Origin: Henricia sp. BOLD:AAB3569
Taxonomy: Eukaryota; Echinodermata; Asteroidea; Spinulosida; Echinasteridae
Reading direction: 5' to 3'
Assembly (NCBI GenBank): GCA_037783545.1
Contig: JBBELK010000522.1
Span: 186,001 to 250,000, forward strand
Length of the DNA stretch: 64,000 bases
Below the pieces are notes generated by a model, which was given only the letters and a program-made list of their open reading frames with translations, was not told the DNA's origin and did no database searches. Position numbers and translations under genes: made by a program. Of the stretch, positions 12,001-21,000 are shown one piece after another. Each line of letters opens with the position of its first letter. The first letter of the stretch is position 1.

Positions 12001-15000
12001 TTTGTGTACAGTAAATTCAAAAACAGCATTTACCGCATAAATTGAGCAAGCGGTAGCCGAGATATGCGTCTTAGGAATCGGCCGTTTTCCCGCGAAATCG
12101 TGCGTGTAAACTGATTAGGAGAGAGCTCGAAGAATGCGATGCAATATGAAGCGCCCCCACAGTGACATATTGAGCCAACGAAGATACATGTATCTTCAAC
12201 TTCAAGTCTGATTAGTCTTAGTTCAACATGCTGTCTCCTTTTCTGCTCAACTAAAGCTTTGTCAGGAAGCCTCAATGCAACAGGAGTACATACATGTACC
12301 GGTAGCACATGTGAGGGCGCCGGGCGCGCACCACGTGTAAGAGCACATATTTAAGCCTGGAATGAAAACCACGCACTCGAAGACGCTCACAAAGAGTAAC
12401 TGATAATCATTTTTGTGGGCTAAAACGAACAAACAAAGGGCATGTGTTTTACACTGATATTTTGCACAAACACAGACAACAATCTGTACATGTATCTGGT
12501 TTCACAAGTGGGTGATTCCCAAAATTAGGGGTCCAAAATGTTTGGTGTCCCAGTTACATACGACACTTTCTGCCTCAAAAATCACCACTTACATGTATGA
12601 CCACAAATCCTCAGTAATTATAGGGGGCAGCATCATTTTCTTCAATATTTTGTTTTCCGATTCCTGAAAAATATTCAAAACAAAAAACCATAAAGGCTTA
12701 TAATTTGTTCCATGGTATTGAATAGGAGTTTGGTGTCCCGGGTTACCTACGCCAATAAAAATTTGCTGTAGAATGAGTTTGCCTTAACCTTGGTGCCATA
12801 TCTACAAACAAACATTAAATTTAAGTGGCATTTGTTTAAATAAAAATAATTATTTTTTTACTGGGAAACCACTTTCATTTATTAAAAACACTTGGAAATC
12901 TTAAGAAGCATGTCACAAAATTGGGTCCACAAAATTGGACCCCTAATTTTGGGAATTACCCATGTCTGTTTCGCAACACAAACTACCCTTTGGACCAGAA
13001 ATCTCATCGTCAAACAAACATCTTGCTGTGTTCCAATTTAAATATTTCAAAAAAAAATTCAAAATAAATATTGTCAGAAATTCTTTATTTTCAGTATTTA
13101 TTTAAAAAGTTAGAATTTAACATTGTTGGGATGTTTTACAGTGCATTTTTCATGATGCGCCACTTCTTATACAGCAGAAATCCACTGCGAAACTGACCAG
13201 TATATTAGTCTACCCAGTGCGCACGCGATGACGTCACAGATTTCCAAGTCCCTACCTTGGTATGAATACCAGAAAAAAATACTGTTACTTTTAGATCACA
13301 GCTTTTGATTTAAGCATCCTTCCTCCATGATTTAAAGGCCCAGTTATCATTTGCATACTTCTAAATACTGAAAGCCACCCAGACCTCACTGGGTGGCTTT
13401 CAAGAACAGCACTTTTTTTTCCCCATCAAAATCGTTGCCCAAAATGGAATCTTTAAACAAGTCTTTTTACAGGAAATTGCAATTTTTGTTAAAATACAAA
13501 TCTGTACACGTTCTACATAAAACCCAAATATTCCAAGAAAAATCTTGGACCTCGTCTTGCACGATTATCTCTTAAATTCAAAAAGGCGGACTGTGCGCGT
13601 CACGGAGAAAGAGGGCGCTATTCAATTGAGTCGGTATGGCAAGCCAAAAGTCATATACCGTAACGTATTGCGGCAACGCGTTGCGAAAATATCACAACGG
13701 GTTGTGCTATCATCCAATCATACATTACCCCCGTCAGACTGGACGCGTGACGGCGACCATCCGCGACCTTACGGCGACTAGAAAATGTACAAGGTCGCCG
13801 GAAAACGTTAACACAATTCAAAAAAAACTTCCAAAAAATTACAATCTTGAAAAAAACTGAGCTTTTACCGCGACCTGTGCAATCATACGTACGCATCTCA
13901 AGACGCGGTCGACACGACCTCTCCGCGCTTATGGCGTTTCTATTGAGATCTATGGACTTGGCAAAGGCGATCGACGGCGATCCCGCGGCGCTCTCACCGC
14001 GCTCATAGGTTCCACGCGTCTTCTACGTGTATCGCTACTGCACGCAACCTCAGGCGTTTCTACCACGTTCTGGATAACTTCTACCATGATTATTACAGCG
14101 ATGAGGACGACAGACACACTGATGTATAAACTTTGAAACAGTTTTTATAGTAGCTAGCTTAAGGTTGCACCTGAAAAGCATGGTCGCCATTATAGTAGCA
14201 TATTGGGACTAGAACGCCATAGGCGCAGCCGGAGCCCCATGAGGCCGCGGACGTGGTGCAATCGCGCAACGTGAAATCATCGTACATGTAATATTGCCCT
14301 GACAACGTCATACGGGACTCCGAATGCCTATAGTGGGGTCGTTGCAGACACGCGAGGGTCGTGGTGAGGACGCCACAAAGTCGCCATTGCAAATGTTACC
14401 ATTTTCGAAGCGTCTTTGCGCTTGCCACGCGTTTACTGCACGTGTACTACGTTCATGTGGATGTTACGACGCCTGTCTCACGACCTTCGCGACCCGTACC
14501 CTGTACCCCACCGCGTTCTCAGGTCAGATCGCAGAACCTTGGCGTTTGTTTTGAACATGCTCAAAACAAACGCCGTGACTCGGCGACGTCGGTGATCATT
14601 AGCGACCACAGCACAATGTATGGCGTCGCGTTTCCAACACGCTTATAAAATTTACCCGCAACTGAGAACGAATATTTGAAAGACCCTGCCAAGACCAGGA
14701 AAACGCATATGGATTTTCATGTTTTTTTTAAACGTGGTACATTTGACAAAGCTGAAATTCCTTCGGATGAGTTTGTTGATGTCTTTCTTTTGATTTATAA
14801 TGGTTTTATTCGCAGAATCGCTCAAAAACAGATCATCTACAGGGCCTTTAATAAGCTAATACTAGTAATATAGGCCTAGCCTACTAATAATAGAAAAACA
14901 ATAGAAAACAAAATGCCAATTTCCGAGTATAAAAATGGCTATAGCCTTAATATTGAAGATATGAAGGCGATTTCAAATAAGCCAGTTCGGAATCTCGCGC

Positions 15001-18000
15001 GCGCAAGGAACGTCTTTGGGATTGTGTCAAAGGTCATTTGAGATAAACACATAAGGGTGCGCCTTTGTTTATCTCAAATCAAAGTCGGGAAACGCATGCG
15101 CAGTCGAGACTCCGAACTGGCTTATAAAAAGGTCTTTTCATTTCCTATTTGACGGGATCAATTATACATGTGTAGGCTTGATTTTTAATATCTAAAAATG
15201 TTGTAACATCCCTACAGTAAGGAGTCCAACCTGGGCTACACGCCGGACTATTTGTACGGGGGACATAAATTCCCGGAACACTGAACACCGGTGCAAGCTT
15301 ACCGTGACCGTGTGGTGCATGCAGCTGCAGCGGTTCAGTTCACGTTGCGTTGCCGTTGTTGGCGAAATGGTCGGATATTTTATTAGAAAATTTACAGCGA
15401 TACACAAAGTCATGCGAAAACCAGCACAATATGTTGCAGAGATGTCGTGAAAGGAAATGAAGCAAGCGAAAAACTCATATACATCCTAAAAGTGTCCACT
15501 AGCGTGACGAAGAAACGGGGAGTGTTGTTCTACCGGTACTAGAATCGGCCACCATTTTGTGATGATAAAGAGTGGGCAGTGCAATATTGACACATTGTCA
15601 TTGATCGATAGGCCTTTGATCCAATTAATCGATCGGGGGTCAGAGAAGTCGACCGTTGAGACAACTCGACTCGAGACAAATCGATCAAAGTAACTTATCT
15701 CCAAAGATTGAACTTGTCTGTTTTGACAAGCAGCGTGTACTCCTGCATTTATAATAATGTTATTAGATGCCTTCGTCTCTCTATAAGTTGTTATAAGGAA
15801 CAAACAATAAATTTATTCTCCGTATTTTTTCTATTTATCGATTATAACCGATACTCGCGGAATTCGGAAGAAGTCAGTGATTTAGACTGGCTTTCGGTCC
15901 ATATATTATTACACTAAAGGCCATGTCTATAACTCTATAATCGAGTTCGTATATGTCGACGGGAAGCCAGTTTATTAGTGGATGTGACATTGACCTTATT
16001 GGGACTGTTCTATTTCAAACAAAGGTATAGTTTTGTATTTTTTTGGAAAATCCAGGTATTCCAATTGGAATCATTCGAACTTTTCACAATATTTTGAAGT
16101 TGTTTTAAAAACTGAATAATATTATGAAATTTGTGGTTATAAAATCGGAATGAATTTTGATGTGTGTGGATCTCACCATGCTCAGATATGCAACAAAACA
16201 TCACACATTTCCTCTGGTTTCCCCATTTGAAAGTGGTTAGTGCCGACTTAGGGTCACACATTTTACACACCGGCCGATGACCGACAACCCAACAAACGAT
16301 GTTTTTCCTTTTGGCCTAATTTCTATTTTTTAATTCAGCTTCTTATTCTATTGAAGATCGTCATGGCTCGCTTTGTGTCCTGTTTATTTTTAGGTACGCA
16401 TTCTGTAGCATTAGGCCTACAATCCTGGCCAAAACTCGCTGGGCCCCCGGCCCCCGCTCAAGTGAAGTCTTTTTTTTTTTTTTTGCGCGGTCTGTGCTCC
16501 CAGCGCGAGCGCCGGATCGGAGCGGGGAATTAAGTAAGGTGGCCGTGGGTGGCCCAACCATTTTGGCCAGGATTGGAGGCCTAGCTGAGTACGGTTCTGT
16601 GTAGGCCTAATAATAATATGTTACAGTGAATGCTGGACAACTTGTATGTGCCCATGGTACCCGTACCCGGGACAACTCCGAACTCGACCCCGGGACAACT
16701 CGACCCCGGGACAACTCGACCCCGGGACAACTCGACCCCGGGACAACTCGACCCCGGGACAACTCGACCCCGGGACAACTCGGGCAGTTTGTAAAAGTAG
16801 GACCCTCCGGATCTTTGTTAAAAATTTATATTTAACGAACAGAAAGTACCTAGTTTGACTTCTAAATACGCTTACATACCTTTTACCACCATGTATTGCA
16901 CCAATTTGTAATCATACACCACATCGACTATCCACAAAGTGAAATTTTCAAAGAAATAGACGTAGGAAGTGCAGGACACTAAGAAAAAAGAAATTGGTTT
17001 TTTTCCACGCCGGATATTTAAAAAATAAGGCCCGTACATGGTGGTAAAAGGTATGGAAGCGTATTAAGAAGTCAAACTAGGCACTTTCTGTTCATTAAAT
17101 AGCCATTTTTGAAAAATATCCGGAAGATCTGGAAGGATCCGGAGGGTCCGTTTTTCACCCACACCCGACAACTCGACCCCGGGACAACTCGACCCCGGGA
17201 CAACTCGACCCCGGGACAACTCGACCCACATTTTGTCATGTTTGTAGGGTATTTTTTCCGTATTGACCCCTTTTGAACATGTGCGAATACGCCATTTTGG
17301 GAGTCAAATAATGCTGAGTCATTCTGGAAGCGATGTGCGTACGCGTTGTGTGTCTCTCTGGTGGGCATAACACGGTTTAATTCACCAATGGGAGCCTTAG
17401 CACATTACACGTGCTATGGACACACACAACACACACGCACATTGCTTCCACAATGATGAGACATTATTTGACTCCCAAAATGACATCATTGGAAATGAGT
17501 CAATACATTGAACAAAGATTTAAAGGCACAGGCTCGTCAGCAATGTGCGGGCGCCAAATTCGTGCCACGAAATACGCAGCACCATAGCAAAGGCATGGAG
17601 TTGCGTATTTCGTGGCACGAATTTTGCTGACGAGCCTGTGCCTTTAATTTTAAATGAAATTACCTCCTGGAATCAACAGACCATCAAATTTTAAGATATA
17701 GGCCTACCTCCCACTTGCACTTCTGTCAGAAATGTTGCATTTCTGAGATAAATCAATGAAAACATTTCTGCAAAAAGTAATGCACAAACTTACGGCGCGA
17801 GCGGTCCGTGCGTAAGCGCGACAACAGAGGGCGCTCGGGCGCGTAAATGGTTATCTTGTGCACTTACTGATTGCAATTTTTGAAGGAGAAAATGTGATTT
17901 TTCTGCAGAAAGTGCAAATGGGAAGTATATCTTAAAACTAGATTATCTAATGATTCCAGGAGGTAATTTCGGTATTTTTTTTGTATACATTGAACAAAGA

Positions 18001-21000
18001 TTTTAAGGGAATTACCTCCTGGAATCAACAGATCATCAAATTCTAAGATATACTTCCCACTTGCACTTCTGTTGCAAATGTTGTATTTCTGAGATAAATA
18101 AATGATAAAATTACTGCATAAAGTAATGCACAAAATGAAGCGGCGAGCAGTCTGTGCGTAAGCGCGACAACAGAGGGCGCTGCGCCCGCGCGTGAATGGT
18201 TATCTTGTGCACTAACTGACGGCAATTTTTGAAATAGAAAATGTGATTTTTCTACAAAAAAGCAACATTTGCGACAAAAGTGCAAGTGGGAAGTATATCT
18301 TAAAATTACATTATCTGTTGATTCCAGGAGGTAATTTCCTTAAAATCTTTGTTCAATGTATATGAACAAAATACCGTAATTTCCTTCAAATCTTTGTTCA
18401 ATGTATACGGAAAAAATACCGTTTGTAGCAACTCGGGAAAATTTTTCACAATTTCTATTTTGAGTTAAAACTACTTTCACACAACAGACAAGTTGCAACA
18501 GATTAAAAAAATACCTTTGTTGCAAAAATTCATCAAGCGGTTGGTGTTTTATGCTTGTTAAAATGCAGCAGATTTTTGTGCGGAATCATCAATGAAAATA
18601 AATAGACGGCAGCTTCAAAAGCGCCCTCTTTGGCACGAAGCCCATTATTTGTTCTTGGTTAGTCTTAAATTCAAGCGTTATATATTTATCTTGTCCTTCA
18701 AGAGCAGACTTAAATCAAGACTAGGTAGTTGACGGCGCCTGCCAACTGCCGATTTTGGTGATATTTTGGGGTGGAAAATCTCACCACTGCACAGGTGGAT
18801 TTGCGTGATATTTGGCACAAATATGAAGAAGACCTTCTCCAATGGACCTGCACCACAAATAAATCAGCCCGACAGATTAAATGACAGAAACAAAAGGCGG
18901 CATGATTTACAGTGCAATTTCACTCAGCGGTCCATCAAACTTGCGAACTTCGGTTACGGATTTGACCAATAATAGTGTCACGACTGCGTGACTGATGACA
19001 TCACGGATTTCCAAGTCGCTAATGTTTGTCTCTGCAATAAAAAAAGTCTGGATGTCTGGAAAGTTGGCCCAGTGCAGTGGTTATATGCACCTTTCACCGA
19101 TCGGTTTATTGTACCAGCGTGTTTCCACAGAGCAGAAACACCGAACTTATCCGGAAAGAACTACCGCTGAAGACGGGTACGAGAATCGGACTTTCGGTGG
19201 CTATCGGTTTATTAAAAATCTGTATCTGATGTGTTTCCTACTTCCAAATACTGAAAGTATAGGCTTGTTTTTAACTGATGTATGCTTAAAAGACCTATAC
19301 ATTCAATAGAACCATTTTTCTTTTTTTTTTCATCAATTTCGTTGCTAAAAATGGAATCTTTAAGCAAGTCTTTTTACTGGAAATTGCAGTCAAAGAAGAG
19401 AGAATTCACTCCAAATTACCCAAGTGAATGACTTTTCACTCGTAAAGTTGCCATGCGGGTCGCTTTGACAAAAAGCCGTTTGGTGGCGCGCTAAAATAAA
19501 TCCCCCCCCTCATCCAAAAATGGTACGTGCTGGGTCACCATGGTCACATTTCGAGTAGTCTGGTGTTTAACTTTGTTATACGCGAGCGCCATAGCGCAGG
19601 AAGGACTCTATGATTTTATGCAAATCCAAGACAAATTCTAAGATTTTCGTTGAAACACGAGGCAGTTTGAGGTTCTGCGTGGAGCGATGTGAATTTGATC
19701 GTCAAACTGAGAAAAACGAAGGTGTGTACGTCAGTTTTAAGAGGGAGATATGTAGAACGAGTAGAGATTTTGATTTTATCCAAAAATTGCAATTTCCAGT
19801 AAAAAGACTTGCTTAAAGATTCCATTTTTAGCAACGAAATTGATGTGTAAAAAAAATGGTTATATTGAAAGTATAGGCCTTTTAAACATATACATGTATC
19901 AGTTAAAAACAAGCCTATACTTTCAGTATTTGGAAGTAGTGTGTTTGCCTAGACCCCTTTTCCAAGTTTTTTCCGAGTCGACCCGGATTGACCCAGAATT
20001 TTAGGTTCTGTCGAAACACGCCGTATTGACAGCTGTCAAGACATGCTGCACACCTTGCAAGTATAGTTAGGGGTGGCTTTACAGGAAGCATGACTCATGA
20101 CTCATAACTCCCTGCCAACACAAGGAGTTCAAAGGGATTTTAAAAGTGAATTTTAATCTCAGAATTATGCTAGGACATGTACCGGGTAGTTGGATACTTT
20201 GAGACAATTCCTTTTGCACGTTAAAAGCCCGTACACAAGATTTGCAATTTCTAAAAGTTTTAATTAACTATTTAACCAAACAAAACCTTACTCAAATAAA
20301 AAAAAAAAAAAGTGGTTCCAACTGTCCAATTAAATAATTCTGCCTGAAATTATATCTTGAATGAATTTATATTTGAGTCTTTCCACAGTAAAAGGGGACA
20401 TTTCGGCAAAACGGACCATATTTTCGAGGAAATACCTCTGTCTGGTCTCAAAATAGAAAAAATACGTTTAAGTTGTTCTGAAGAGATAACTTAGGCCCCA
20501 AAAGGGTTACAAATAGTGTGACAACATGCCTTCCTAAAAAACCCTGTGTACAAATTAATGCTTGTAACCAGGACGGACACTTGTGTCACATTTTAGGCCG
20601 TAATATACCGTACAATGTAGTAACTTTGCACACACGGCCTTGAAAGAAAAGAAGTTTCGTTACTCAAGTTACGTTACGTTATGTTACTCAAGTTACAGTA
20701 GATTCTAATTTTGGAAGTTCACCATACTGTGGTGTTCACAACCACATTTTTATTCAACAGAACACCCTGCCATAATGTTTAGGCTTCACTTGACGTACAT
20801 GTACAGTGTACATATCTTTAATCGGAGGTTAATGCTTATTGTTTATGACTAGTCTGGACACAGGAAGATGCATGTGGGTCATACGATGGTCCAGCACAAC
20901 AGCTGTTCTGTTGGAAGCTACATACTGTACATGTACGCTAGATCCTATAAAAGTCTGTAAATGGACCCTGGACAATCGGAAATCTCAGACTGTGCTGTAT

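Noticed and set aside
16684-17229. CRISPR-like array
   Set aside because: Units are contiguous with no unique spacers, in a eukaryotic intron; an ordinary minisatellite.
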